Notes under the pieces: generated by a model
What the model saw: the letters and a program-made list of their open reading frames with translations, nothing else
What the model was told of the DNA's origin: nothing
Database searches by the model: none
NCBI RefSeq assembly: GCF_017357385.1
Contig: NZ_CP071632.1
Location: forward strand, 997,501-1,061,500
Source of the DNA: Rhizobium sp. NZLR1
GTDB taxonomy: Bacteria; Pseudomonadota; Alphaproteobacteria; Rhizobiales; Rhizobiaceae
Direction: 5' to 3'
Length of the DNA stretch: 64,000 bases
Program-made: the position numbers and the translations under genes
Shown here: piece by piece, positions 34,646-43,554 of the stretch
Position numbering within the stretch: position 1 is the first letter of the stretch
Layout: every line of letters begins with the position of its first letter

Positions 34646-36622
34646 ATGGGAACGATTGTTGCAGCGCATGCCTATGTGAACAACGAGGTCGCCTATCTCG
34701 CCTGGGACATCGACGCCAAGATCGACGGATGCCTCGGGTTCGAAGTCGTCCGCGTCTATCTCGACGAGCAGGGCAGCGTGTCGAATAGACCCGATGGCAG
34801 CGAGGACCGCGTGACCTGCGCGGCATGGGTCGCCTTCAAGGGACAGCGCAATCCTCACTGGCTGCCCCAAACGACGTCGCTCTGGCCGGTGCAGAAGCTC
34901 TCCTGGCGCGACCTGACGCTGCGCAAACGGCGCAACGAAATGAAAAGGCGGCCGGACGAGGTTCGCGTACGTTACGAAATCCGTCCGCTTGGCGATCTGA
35001 AGCCGGGCATGCAGGCCGCACCCGATCCGACGCCTGAGCTCGTCGAGATCAACAAGCAGGACCAAAACGGCAAGCCGATCAAGAAAAATGACGGCACCTA
35101 TGAGAAGATCGCGGTCAAGGCCTATGACGGTCCTCCGCGGCCGCTCGGTTATCTCGGGCCGGCCATCTCCACCAACCCGGTCCATGTGACGCGCAAGCGC
35201 GGCCAGTTCGAATCCACCTTCACCAATGGCATTCTCGCTGCCCAATGGTTGCGAAACGTCCTGCTGGAAGACGGCGTAAAGCAGCCGAACGAGCTGATCG
35301 AGATGATTTCCAATCCGGCGAATGGCATCCGCAAATATCTTGCCGGCGATGTCATTCCGATGCTCAAGGAATTCATGAATGCATCAGGCGCCTTCCTTGT
35401 CGCCCTCTACGAGTTGGAGGATGAGGAACTGCTGGCCCTGCTGCTTGCCAACAAGGACAGGCTACGCGTCATCCTCGCCAATACCGGAAAGGTCGGGGAC
35501 GCCTGGGATGTGCGCAATGCGCATGCACGCCAGGCGCTGATCGATGCAGGCGTCGAGATTCACCACCGGATGTTCAACAATTCGAGCCAGATCGGCCACA
35601 ATAAATTCGTCGTGCACATACCGCCGGATGGCGCTCCGCGCAGCGTGTTCACCGGCAGCACCAACTGGACGGCCACGGGGCTTGCCGGCCAATCCAACAA
35701 TGCGTTGATCGTCAGAAACGATGCGGTGGCCGCAGCCTATGTCGCCTATTGGGGGCGGATGCTGGAAGACAATGCGACGCTGGAAGCTCCCATCGAATTC
35801 GACGACGGCATGCCCGACAACCAGCAGAGCAAGGAATTCCGGCGCTCGAACGAAACGCCTTCTCTCGTCCCGTCCGACGATGGAGCTTCGGTCGAAGCGT
35901 GGTTCTCGCCGAACATGCAGAGCCGCAAAAAGGGCAAGGCAACGCCGCCCGATCTTCGTGAAGTCTACCGTCTGATGCGCCGTGCCGAGCACGCTGTGCT
36001 GTTTCTTGCCTTCTATCCCGGTCAGTCGGGCAGGGATTGCATCGTTGGCGAGGCGATCGATATCGCCCTCAAGGATCAGAAGCTGATCGTTACCGGCGCA
36101 GTTTCAAGCGCCCAGGCCATGCCCAATTACGTCGCCGGCAAGGAGAACGACCCCGACGATCCCGACGACGATGAAGAGGCTGTCTCGCCCCACACTTTCG
36201 ACGAGGCCAATGTCTCGATCGTCCGGGCGTCGCGCATCGATGACCGCCAGCTGTTGGCGGATTTCGGCGCCGAGGAACTGACCGCCAAGAAGGTGGGCGC
36301 CATCATTCACGACAAGGTGCTGGTGATCGATCCTCTGTCGGACGAGTGCGTCGTCGTCCTCGGCAGCCACAATCTCGGCTTCAAAGCCTCTTATGCCAAT
36401 GACGAAAACATGCTGATCGTCAAAGGCGACCGCGCGCTCGCCGAGGCCTATGCCGTCCACATCCTCGATGTCTATGATCACTATCGCTTCCGCGCCGTCG
36501 AGGCGGAATTGAAGCGCCAGGGCAAGAAGGGCCGGTCGGGTTTTCTCAACGTCGACGACAGCTGGCAGGATGGCTACGTGAACCGCACCAAGGGAGCGCT
36601 GACCCGATATTTCGCGGGTTGA
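34646..36622 (+). CDS. Phospholipase D-like domain protein
   Basis: A 658-residue protein with two PLD-type half-sites. The second, IIHDKVLVID followed by GSHNLGFKAS, is a complete HxKx4D motif. The first reads HNKFVVHI and then GSTNWT: His and Lys are present but the Asp position is Ile. PLD enzymes need both His-Lys pairs, so activity is plausible. No signal peptide is seen; the N-terminal 200 residues are a strand-rich domain I do not recognise. It may be a nuclease or phospholipase, perhaps in a defence or effector role. I start at the ATG at 34646, after a G-rich site; in-frame starts exist at 34514 and 34598. Confidence 0.78.
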   Translation: MGTIVAAHAYVNNEVAYLAWDIDAKIDGCLGFEVVRVYLDEQGSVSNRPDGSEDRVTCAAWVAFKGQRNPHWLPQTTSLWPVQKLSWRDLTLRKRRNEMKRRPDEVRVRYEIRPLGDLKPGMQAAPDPTPELVEINKQDQNGKPIKKNDGTYEKIAVKAYDGPPRPLGYLGPAISTNPVHVTRKRGQFESTFTNGILAAQWLRNVLLEDGVKQPNELIEMISNPANGIRKYLAGDVIPMLKEFMNASGAFLVALYELEDEELLALLLANKDRLRVILANTGKVGDAWDVRNAHARQALIDAGVEIHHRMFNNSSQIGHNKFVVHIPPDGAPRSVFTGSTNWTATGLAGQSNNALIVRNDAVAAAYVAYWGRMLEDNATLEAPIEFDDGMPDNQQSKEFRRSNETPSLVPSDDGASVEAWFSPNMQSRKKGKATPPDLREVYRLMRRAEHAVLFLAFYPGQSGRDCIVGEAIDIALKDQKLIVTGAVSSAQAMPNYVAGKENDPDDPDDDEEAVSPHTFDEANVSIVRASRIDDRQLLADFGAEELTAKKVGAIIHDKVLVIDPLSDECVVVLGSHNLGFKASYANDENMLIVKGDRALAEAYAVHILDVYDHYRFRAVEAELKRQGKKGRSGFLNVDDSWQDGYVNRTKGALTRYFAG

Positions 36623-36666
36623 AATTCAGGTGGCAGGTCAACGGCGGTGGCGCATCGCGGCTGCCG

Positions 36667-37590
36667 TCACCTCTCCGGCAAAGGCACGAATTCCTCCTCG
36701 TCACCCGGAACGATATCGAAGCGGCCGGTCCGCCATTCCTCCTTGGCCTTTTCGATCCGCTCCTTCGAGGAGGAAACGAAATTCCACCAGATATAGCGTT
36801 TCGAATTGAGCGCCGCACCGCCGAACAGCATCAGGTGGCAGCCATCGCTGCCGGCTTCGAGCGTGATTGGATCGCCGGGCCTGAAGACCAGCAGCTGGTC
36901 GGCGGCGAAACGGTCGCCCGAGATGACGACCTCGCCCGAGAGCACGTAGACGGCGCGCTCTTCATGCGCCGCGCCGAAGGGAAATGTCGCGCCCGGCTGC
37001 AGGCTGAGATCGACATAGAGCGTGTCGGAGAAAACTCCGACCGGCGATGTCATGCCTTCGAACGAGCCGATGACCACGCGCCCACGCACGCCTGGAGTCT
37101 CGATCAGCGGCATGTCAGACTTTTCCGTATGAGCGAAGGCGGGATCGATCTCCTCCTTGTCGTCGGGCAGCGCCAGCCAGGTCTGCAGCCCCGACATCAG
37201 CAGCGGATGGCCGCGCAGATTGTCGGGCGTGCGCTCCGAATGCACGATGCCGCGGCCTGCCGTCATCAGGTTGATATCGCCGGGACGAATGACCTTTTCG
37301 GTGCCGAGGCTGTCGCGATGGCGGATCTCGCCGTCGAAGAGATAGGTGACCGTCGACAGGCCGATATGCGGATGCGGCTTCACATCAAGCGCCTCGTCCG
37401 GCTTCAGGATCGCCGGCCCCATGCGGTCGAAGAAGATGAACGGCCCGACCAGCCGCCGCTGCCGGGTGGGCAGCGCCCGCCGCACCTGGAACCCGCCGAT
37501 ATCGCTGGTGCGCGGAATGATCAGGTTCTCGATCGCATCGCAGGCGAAGGCATCGCCGGGCAGGGGATCTTTACCGGGAAAGAAGGACAT
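36667..37590 (-). CDS. Pirin family protein
   Basis: A 307-residue double cupin. The N-terminal iron-site residues are visible: HPHIGLSTVTYLFDG and HRDS, then GRGIVHSER. The C-terminal cupin covers the GATFPFGAAHEERAVYVLSG region. Bacterial pirins include quercetin 2,3-dioxygenases and redox regulators, so the activity is not predictable. It is preceded by the PhzF gene on the same strand, with about 100 bases between. No odd features. Confidence 0.93.
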   Translation of the reverse strand: MSFFPGKDPLPGDAFACDAIENLIIPRTSDIGGFQVRRALPTRQRRLVGPFIFFDRMGPAILKPDEALDVKPHPHIGLSTVTYLFDGEIRHRDSLGTEKVIRPGDINLMTAGRGIVHSERTPDNLRGHPLLMSGLQTWLALPDDKEEIDPAFAHTEKSDMPLIETPGVRGRVVIGSFEGMTSPVGVFSDTLYVDLSLQPGATFPFGAAHEERAVYVLSGEVVISGDRFAADQLLVFRPGDPITLEAGSDGCHLMLFGGAALNSKRYIWWNFVSSSKERIEKAKEEWRTGRFDIVPGDEEEFVPLPER

Positions 37591-37689
37591 GACGGATCTC
37601 CGATCGCTAGCGTATCGACCACAAATAGTGCCTAAAACGCCGCGCGTCCAACATCGCCGCCTTTCAAGCCATCGATGTCGAGCGCAAGC

Positions 37690-38538
37690 CTAAAGGATGG
37701 CGGTGCCTTCGATGCAGCTTGTCACAGCCCCGCCAATCCAGATTTCGCCACCAACCTGTTCCACATGGACGCGGCCTGCTCGCCCTAGAACCGTGCCTTG
37801 ACTGGCCACATAGGCGCGGGGCGCGATGCCGCTTCCGATCAGCCATCGGGCGAGACCGGCATTCAGGCTGCCGGTGACGGGGTCTTCAAAACCAGCAGCG
37901 GTAAAGGCACGGACTTCGAAATCGGCGTCACGCCCGTCTTCCGCAGCATGCCAAGGCGCGACGACACCGACCCGCAATCCGGATATGACACCGAAATCCG
38001 GGCGCAAGGCCAGGAGGTCCTCTCGCGAATGCAGCAGCACCGCCATCCAGCCCGGTCCGCTGTCCACCCAGTTCGCATCGACGATCGCGTCTTCCGCCAA
38101 ACGCAATCCCTTGACGATCCGCGCCAGCATCTCTGGCTCGACCGGTCCGCAGCGGTTCAGACGCGGGGCGGCGAAGGAAAGCCGATCACCGTCTCGACGA
38201 ATACGGATAAGACCTGCTTCGCACTCCTGCACGATCTCGCTTCCTTTCGATTTGCCGCCGGACGCCAACCATACATGACAGCTCCCCAAGGTGGGGTGCC
38301 CTGCGAATGGAAGCTCGCGGGCCGGCGTAAAAATGCGGACGCGATAGTCGGCATCCCCCGTCGTCGGTTGGAGAAGAAACGTCGTCTCGCTGAGGTTCGT
38401 CCAATTGGCGAAAGAGGCCATCTGGCGGTCTGTCAATGCGTCTGCGCCAACGACGACGGCGAGAGGGTTACCCTTCAAGGGCTGGGAGGAGAAGACATCG
38501 ACCTGTTGGAATACATATTTTGAAATGTTGTGCTGCAC
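37690..38538 (-). CDS. PhzF family isomerase/epimerase-like protein
   Basis: A 282-residue protein of the PhzF fold (diaminopimelate epimerase-like). It has the family start VFQQVDVFSS.PLKGNPLAVV, the catalytic-Glu segment LSETTFLL, and the GHPTLGS motif. PhzF isomerises an intermediate in phenazine synthesis, but stand-alone rhizobial homologues have no known role, and no other phz gene is present. The start is a GTG at 38538 with GAGG nine bases upstream; there is no ATG close to the conserved N-terminus. Confidence 0.88.
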   Translation of the reverse strand: MQHNISKYVFQQVDVFSSQPLKGNPLAVVVGADALTDRQMASFANWTNLSETTFLLQPTTGDADYRVRIFTPARELPFAGHPTLGSCHVWLASGGKSKGSEIVQECEAGLIRIRRDGDRLSFAAPRLNRCGPVEPEMLARIVKGLRLAEDAIVDANWVDSGPGWMAVLLHSREDLLALRPDFGVISGLRVGVVAPWHAAEDGRDADFEVRAFTAAGFEDPVTGSLNAGLARWLIGSGIAPRAYVASQGTVLGRAGRVHVEQVGGEIWIGGAVTSCIEGTAIL

Positions 38539-38668
38539 CCGTAGTTGCCTCGCTGATCGACCTGTCATTTGCGCAACGGAGTTCGCCAGTGTTGATTTGC
38601 GTGAGTCAGAATATTCCCGTTTATATTACGTAAACCTGGTGACATCGTCGAATCTTCACGAGGCGGGA

Positions 38669-39211
38669 ATGGAATTTGGCAGTGCATCGGCAGCCTTCGA
38701 ACGCGTTTTCATCATGGGAAACGGTGGGACCGGCAAGACGTGGCTCGCCCATCGCATTGGCGAGCGGCTCCTTCGTCCCATTATTCATCTTGACGATATT
38801 CATTGGGAGCCGGGTGGCTATGGCATCGCTCGCGATAGGACGCGTAGAGACACGATGGTCAAGGCGGCGGCCGAAACGGATCGCTGGGTTATGGAAGGGG
38901 TCTATGGCGAATTGGTGAACATGGCCCTCGACCGCGTGACCGCATTGATCTGGATCGATCTGCCCGACGAGGTGTGCATCGCCAATATCAAGGAAAGGGG
39001 CATTCAGGGCGGGGGGACCCAGACGCAGTTTGTCGACCTTCTCAAGTGGGTGGCGGAGTACCGAATCCGAGCAAACAACTGGAATTCCTTCGACGCGCAT
39101 GCGCGATTGTTTTCAGCATTCCCCGGTCCGAAGTGGTTGCTGTCGGATCGTGAGGCAGTGACGCGTTTGGCCGGCAGTCTGCCTGTGGACATCGAGGTTG
39201 CCAGTAGGTGA
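38669..39211 (+). CDS. P-loop kinase-like protein (topology-modulation type)
   Basis: A 180-residue protein with a Walker A motif (MGNGGTGKTWLA, about residues 16-27), an LDDIHW segment with two Asp where Walker B or substrate binding would be, and an arginine-rich lid. It resembles small adenylate-kinase-like ATPases often annotated as topology modulation proteins. The substrate is unknown. GAGG six bases upstream supports the ATG at 38669. It diverges from the PhzF gene. Confidence 0.78.
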   Translation: MEFGSASAAFERVFIMGNGGTGKTWLAHRIGERLLRPIIHLDDIHWEPGGYGIARDRTRRDTMVKAAAETDRWVMEGVYGELVNMALDRVTALIWIDLPDEVCIANIKERGIQGGGTQTQFVDLLKWVAEYRIRANNWNSFDAHARLFSAFPGPKWLLSDREAVTRLAGSLPVDIEVASR

Positions 39212-39246
39212 GGCAGACTTTCCGGCCACCTGTCGCGGAGCCGGTT

Positions 39247-40014
39247 TCAGATCGCCGTAAACCCGTTGTCGACGAACAGGTGGGCGCCGTTGACGAAGTT
39301 CGATTCGTCGCTGGCGAGATAAAGTGCCGCTCTCGCGACATCCTCTGGCTCGCCGATCCGCCCCTGCTGCGCGGCGATGGCGGCATCGGAAACATCGACC
39401 CCGAGCGCCTGGAGGTCGGCCACCTCGCGCAGGCCGTGCGGCGTGCGGATGAAGCCGGGGCAGACGGCGTTGCAGCGGATATTGCGGTCGCGGAATTCTA
39501 CCGCAATCGCCCGGGCAAACATATGCACGGCGCCCTTGGTCGTGTCGTAGAGCACTTCCATCGGCGTGGCGGCGACCGCCGAGATCGACGAGGTGCAGAC
39601 GATCGATCCGCCACCACTCGCAATCATCTTCGGCAGCACCGCCTTGGTCATCAGGAACATCGAGCGCACATTGACGGCGTGCAGCCAGTCCCATTCCTGA
39701 AGCGTCGTTTCCAGGAAGGGTTTGATGACGATCGTGCCGGCGTGATTGAAAAGCACGGTCACCGCGCCGTAGCGTTCCTCCACGCCTGAGACGGCGGCAT
39801 TGACGGCGGTTTCATCAGAGACATCGGCCGTCCAGCATTCGGCCTCGCCGCCGGCATCACGGATCTGCTTGACGGTCTCATCAGCCGCTTCCCCGTTGCG
39901 GTCGATGATCGCGACACGCGCGCCTTCGGCCGCAAAGAGCTTCGAGGCGGCACCGCCCATGCCGGTCGCGCCGCCCGAGATAATGGCGACCTTGCCCTTC
40001 AATCTGTCCGTCAT
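39247..40014 (-). CDS. SDR family oxidoreductase
   Basis: A 255-residue classical short-chain dehydrogenase with GGATGMGG for NAD(P), an FNHAG variant of NNAG, catalytic Ser in TSSISAV and YDTTK. The AC..PGFIRTP segment is usual. It may act on a sugar or hydroxyacyl substrate. It is followed by no obvious partner. A dispersed palindrome lies upstream between it and xseB. Confidence 0.9.
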   Translation of the reverse strand: MTDRLKGKVAIISGGATGMGGAASKLFAAEGARVAIIDRNGEAADETVKQIRDAGGEAECWTADVSDETAVNAAVSGVEERYGAVTVLFNHAGTIVIKPFLETTLQEWDWLHAVNVRSMFLMTKAVLPKMIASGGGSIVCTSSISAVAATPMEVLYDTTKGAVHMFARAIAVEFRDRNIRCNAVCPGFIRTPHGLREVADLQALGVDVSDAAIAAQQGRIGEPEDVARAALYLASDESNFVNGAHLFVDNGFTAI

Positions 40015-40112
40015 TTTTCTGTCCCCTCATGGTTCTCGAAGGGGATCATAGATCGATCGCAAGCCGATCGCCAAGCGCCTTCAAAAGGGGCTTTTGCTAC
40101 TTGTTTTCGTGC

Positions 40113-40156
40113 ATGTCGTATCCCGGAACCGCGGCACACTTCCGGGCGACATACAT
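40113..40156 (-). repeat. Fourth copy of the 40-bp palindromic repeat, inverted
   Basis: On the minus strand it reads ATGTCGCCCGGAAGTGTG then TTCCGGGATACGACAT, beginning six bases after the xseB stop. So, relative to the upstream gene, it has the same orientation as the copies after the MipA and Rieske genes. Confidence 0.88.
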
Positions 40157-40162
40157 CAGGCC

Positions 40163-40420
40163 TCAGGCCCCGTCGAGAGGCTCGACGGCCTGCGGCTTGC
40201 CGGCGCGGTCGAGCCTGATCTTCTCGATGCGGTTCTCGGCGGCCGAAAGCAGCGTCTCGCAATGTTTCTTCAGCGCTTCGCCGCGCTCATAGATCTCGAT
40301 GGATTCATCCAGCGCCACGTCGCCGCGTTCCAGCCGGGCGACGATGCTTTCGAGTTCGGCGACCGCCTTTTCGAAGGAAAGGCCGGATACCTCCGGCTTG
40401 GCGCTGTCAGTCATTCTCAA
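40163..40420 (-). CDS. xseB: Exodeoxyribonuclease VII small subunit
   Basis: An 85-residue coiled-coil protein with the XseB signature ([36 protein letters not shown] split over two helices). It binds the XseA subunit to form exonuclease VII, which degrades single-stranded DNA. Its start overlaps the deacetylase stop by four bases. xseA is not in the window, which is normal. Confidence 0.95.
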   Translation of the reverse strand: MRMTDSAKPEVSGLSFEKAVAELESIVARLERGDVALDESIEIYERGEALKKHCETLLSAAENRIEKIRLDRAGKPQAVEPLDGA

Positions 40421-41352
40421 CCCTTCATCATTCGCAGAATATGCATGCCCGCCGATTCGGCGAGGCCTTCCAAATCATAACCGCCTTCGAGCAGGCTGAC
40501 GACCCGGTTCTTCGCGTGCCGGTCGGCGAGTTCGAGCACGCGCCCGGTCGCCCAGTCGAAATCCTCGCCGGTCAGGTTGATCTGCGCCAGCGGATCGCGG
40601 TGATGGGCGTCGAAGCCGGCCGAAATGATGATGAGATCCGGCCGGAAATCGTCAAGCGCCGGCAGCACGCGCGATTTGAACGCCTCGCGAAAATGGTCGC
40701 TGCCGACATTCGGCGAAAGCGGCGCATTGACGATGGTGTTGTGCTTGCCCTTCTCGTCCTTGGCGCCGGTGCCGGGATAGAGCGGCATCTGATGCGTCGA
40801 GCAGAACAGCACCGAGGCGTCGTCCCAGAAGATATCCTGCGTGCCATTGCCGTGGTGCACGTCCCAATCGACGATGGCGATGCGCTCGGCGCCATGCGTC
40901 TTCTGGGCATGGCGGGCGGCGATCGCCGCATTGTTGAAGAAGCAGAAGCCCATCGCCGTCATCTTCTCGGCATGGTGCCCCGGCGGGCGGGCGGCGACGA
41001 AGACATTGTCGGCCCGGCCGGAAAAGACGTCGTCCACCGCTGCCATCGCTCCGCCGATGCCGGTCAGCGCCGCCTGCAGGCTTTTGGGACTGGCATAGGT
41101 ATCGGCTTCCAGCTGATTGATCTCACCCTCTTCCTCGGGAATCTCCCGCATCACGGCGGCAAGATGTTCCTCCGGATGCGCAAGCAGCACCGCATCTTCA
41201 CTCGCCTGCGGCGCCTGCCGGCGCTCCAGCCGCTCGAAATTCGGATGTTCCAGCGCGACATTGATGGCGCGGATCCTGTCCGATCGCTCCGGATGACCGG
41301 CGGGCGTCACATGTTCCAGGAAGATCGGGTGTTCATAAAGACGGGTGCTCAT
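40417..41352 (-). CDS. Histone deacetylase family protein
   Basis: A 311-residue class II-type deacetylase homologue. The zinc and catalytic residues are present: [20 protein letters not shown], and [11 protein letters not shown]. Bacterial members include acetoin-utilisation AcuC-like and acetylpolyamine amidohydrolase enzymes, so the substrate may be an acetylated amine or protein. It is translationally coupled to xseB, an arrangement common in Rhizobiales. Confidence 0.93.
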   Translation of the reverse strand: MSTRLYEHPIFLEHVTPAGHPERSDRIRAINVALEHPNFERLERRQAPQASEDAVLLAHPEEHLAAVMREIPEEEGEINQLEADTYASPKSLQAALTGIGGAMAAVDDVFSGRADNVFVAARPPGHHAEKMTAMGFCFFNNAAIAARHAQKTHGAERIAIVDWDVHHGNGTQDIFWDDASVLFCSTHQMPLYPGTGAKDEKGKHNTIVNAPLSPNVGSDHFREAFKSRVLPALDDFRPDLIIISAGFDAHHRDPLAQINLTGEDFDWATGRVLELADRHAKNRVVSLLEGGYDLEGLAESAGMHILRMMKG

Positions 41353-41541
41353 GAAGACACTCTATCGGTCGCTTACGTCATGTTCCACAGCAGATGGGGC
41401 ATCGCCCGATGATTTCAACAAGCGCTGTCTTCGCGCCGTCCGACCGTCCGCCGCCTTGCAATTCCTGTCATATGCGGCGTTTACTTCGCCGAACCCCGTC
41501 GCTACTGTCGCTGATGGGGAATTCTGTAGGCAGAGTTGTTG

Positions 41542-41943
41542 ATGAGTCAGTTGAAACGCCCTGGTGTGGCGGAAATACATGTGCCGTTTCGCGATGTCGA
41601 TATGACCGGCCAGATGTTTCTGGCCTCCTATATTTCCTACGCCGAGTCCGTCATTGCGAGCTTCTGGTCGTCGCGTCCCGATATCGACGACGAACCGATC
41701 TACAGCGCCACCAAGATTTCCTGCATTCTCCACCGTCCGCTGCACTATGACGAGCCGGCAATCTTCACGGCCGCCGTCGACAAGATCGGCGTCCGCTCCA
41801 TCGGCTTCATCGTTTCGATCGACACCGGCGAGGAGCGCGCCGCCGAGGTGGAGATTATCTGGCAGGCCCGCGCCCAAGAGGATCAGCAGCCGGTGTCTCT
41901 GCCGGAGGAAACGCGGGATTGGCTTTATCGATTTTTGGACTAA
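41542..41943 (+). CDS. Hotdog-fold acyl-CoA thioesterase
   Basis: A 133-residue single-hotdog protein of the 4-hydroxybenzoyl-CoA thioesterase type. The HVPFRDVDMTGQMFLASYISYAE region matches the usual active-site helix with Asp (FRDVDM), followed by the strands IGVRSIGFIVSI and AAEVEIIWQA. It hydrolyses acyl- or aryl-CoA. It lies alone, divergent from the deacetylase gene. Confidence 0.82.
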   Translation: MSQLKRPGVAEIHVPFRDVDMTGQMFLASYISYAESVIASFWSSRPDIDDEPIYSATKISCILHRPLHYDEPAIFTAAVDKIGVRSIGFIVSIDTGEERAAEVEIIWQARAQEDQQPVSLPEETRDWLYRFLD

Positions 41944-41989
41944 CGTCCGTCATCAGTGCGTGTGCGGCCGTTTCATCTAAGATTACCAT

Positions 41990-42094
41990 GTGAATTCCGT
42001 TGCATTTGGGACGGTCAGAACCCATCTGAGAAACATCTATTCCAAGCTTGGGGTCAACTCCCGGACCGGCCTGGTGTCGCTGTTGATGCGTTGA
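41990..42094 (+). pseudogene. C-terminal remnant of a LuxR-type regulator
   Basis: The 34 codons before the TGA at 42092 encode the end of a LuxR helix-turn-helix: TVRTHLRNIYSKLGVNSRT, then GLVSLLMR. The recognition helix is intact, but nothing resembling the rest of the protein lies upstream, since the thioesterase gene ends just before it. It is a broken gene left by a deletion or insertion. Confidence 0.8.
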
Positions 42095-42132
42095 ATGGCG
42101 CCAAAGCAGAGCTGTTCAACCAGCCGGAGTGA

Positions 42133-42747
42133 CTATTCCGCGGCTGTGCCCCGGAGGAGCGGTTCGCTGAGTATATTGATCTCGACATTTGGATAAACGC
42201 GCTCTTCCAGCAATGTAACGGATCCAACCCGCATTTCCTTGGGCAAAGAACCGGCGTCGAAGTTGACCGCCGGCACCGGCTCTTCGGCAAAAAACCTGAA
42301 CAGTGTTATATGCGCTATGCGGGGCGGGGTTGGACGCCACTGTTCGAAGCCGATGGCCTGTGAAATGGCCGAGCGAAGCCTGCGCAATTCCGCCGGCTCC
42401 TCCGCTTTGACGAAAACAGCAGCTTGCGAAGCCGCCACCTCGTGAAAATGAATGTCAAATGGTGGGGTCTCTTCGACCAGCCTCTCGACGATCTCCGTCC
42501 AGCTTTCCCCGTTCCGCTTCCAGACCTCATCGTTTGGAATACTGAATTGGGCCGCGGCGTTGACCAGGGTGACGACCGTCATGTGCAGGCTTGTTGCCGG
42601 AACGCGTGAGAGCGGCGCGGCGCTGTCTCGCTTGATACTGTCTTGCAAGTCGCAGAGCTTTGACCGCGTCTCGCGGTCGGGAAGAAACTGCAAGTGAAAC
42701 GCGCAGCAGCGCTTGAACCACAGCGTATCGATCTTCGTGTGGATCAC
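42133..42747 (-). CDS. 2H phosphoesterase (2'-5' RNA ligase-like) protein
   Basis: A 204-residue protein with two HxT motifs, SLHMTVVTL at about residue 60 and IAHITLFRF near residue 150, the signature of the 2H phosphoesterase superfamily (LigT-like cyclic phosphodiesterases). These act on 2',3'-cyclic phosphates or 2'-5' linkages in RNA. It starts at a GTG at 42747 with GGAGAGG six bases upstream; a GTG at 42774 is less likely. The RNA target is unknown. Neighbours give no hint. Confidence 0.78.
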   Translation of the reverse strand: MIHTKIDTLWFKRCCAFHLQFLPDRETRSKLCDLQDSIKRDSAAPLSRVPATSLHMTVVTLVNAAAQFSIPNDEVWKRNGESWTEIVERLVEETPPFDIHFHEVAASQAAVFVKAEEPAELRRLRSAISQAIGFEQWRPTPPRIAHITLFRFFAEEPVPAVNFDAGSLPKEMRVGSVTLLEERVYPNVEINILSEPLLRGTAAE

Positions 42748-42908
42748 GGCAGGCCTCTCCACCCAACACGCCACGCCGCGCTGGGAGCGTGCATCCCGAT
42801 ACTTGCTATCACATCGCCAAACGGTTCGCCAAGGTGACAGGCATCTGCCGGAGATCGACGATGATGTGAAGTCTTGAAACCGATCAAGAAGATTGCAGCG
42901 CCCTCCTG

Positions 42909-42950
42909 CCGGGTCGCCTGGCCCGGGTCGCCTGGCCCGGGTCGCCTGGC
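42909..42950. repeat. Three tandem 14-bp repeats
   Basis: CCGGGTCGCCTGGC occurs three times without a gap, ending at the base before the ectC stop codon on the minus strand. It contains inverted parts, so slippage or a 3'-end structure is plausible. Confidence 0.9.
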
Positions 42951-43337
42951 TCAGTATTCGGAACCGCTTCCGTTGTTCAGATCGTGACGTTCCGTCCCTT
43001 TCAGGGGCGGGTTGAAGATGCTGACGAGAATAAGGTCCTTGTCCTTGCCGCCCCGCAAATAGTGACGGTCATGTTGATCGAGGACGTAGATGTCGCCGAC
43101 GCGGATCGGAAAGACGTACCCGTCCATATCCTCGACCTCGCCTTCGCCCTGGATGCAATAGCAGGCCTCCAGGTGGTTGCGGTACTGCAGCAGGGCTTGC
43201 GTGTTGGCGCGGACGACAGTGTGGCAGACCGTAAATCCCATCCCGTCATCGTTGGTCAGCAGGCGATGGCTTGTGCCATTGCCCCAATCGACGAAGCGCT
43301 CGGTCTGCTCCACTTGTTTCAGGCTTCTCACAAACAT
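42951..43337 (-). CDS. ectC: L-ectoine synthase, orphan
   Basis: A 128-residue cupin close to EctC length (about 130). It starts [25 protein letters not shown] and has the metal/substrate region [16 protein letters not shown] and [16 protein letters not shown], both well conserved in ectoine synthases, which cyclise N-gamma-acetyl-diaminobutyrate to the compatible solute ectoine. No ectA or ectB is nearby, so it may use imported or side-pathway substrate, or have another activity. A LysR-type gene diverges from it. I start at the ATG at 43337; AGGA is about ten bases upstream. Confidence 0.9.
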   Translation of the reverse strand: MFVRSLKQVEQTERFVDWGNGTSHRLLTNDDGMGFTVCHTVVRANTQALLQYRNHLEACYCIQGEGEVEDMDGYVFPIRVGDIYVLDQHDRHYLRGGKDKDLILVSIFNPPLKGTERHDLNNGSGSEY

Positions 43338-43554
43338 GTTCTCTTTCCTCTCGCGAATGACGGAGATGTTTCTGATCTCCATGATCCATTAGGCACTGGA
43401 ATCCATGCTTGCTTCAAATGATCAAAATTGAGAAATCTGTTAGAATAAATTACATGTCATGTTTGAATTCGACGCATCGCGAACAAGATCTGGATGGGCT
43501 TTTACATTTCCAGAGGATGATGAATCCTGTCTGTCATGTGAGGAATTTGAACAT

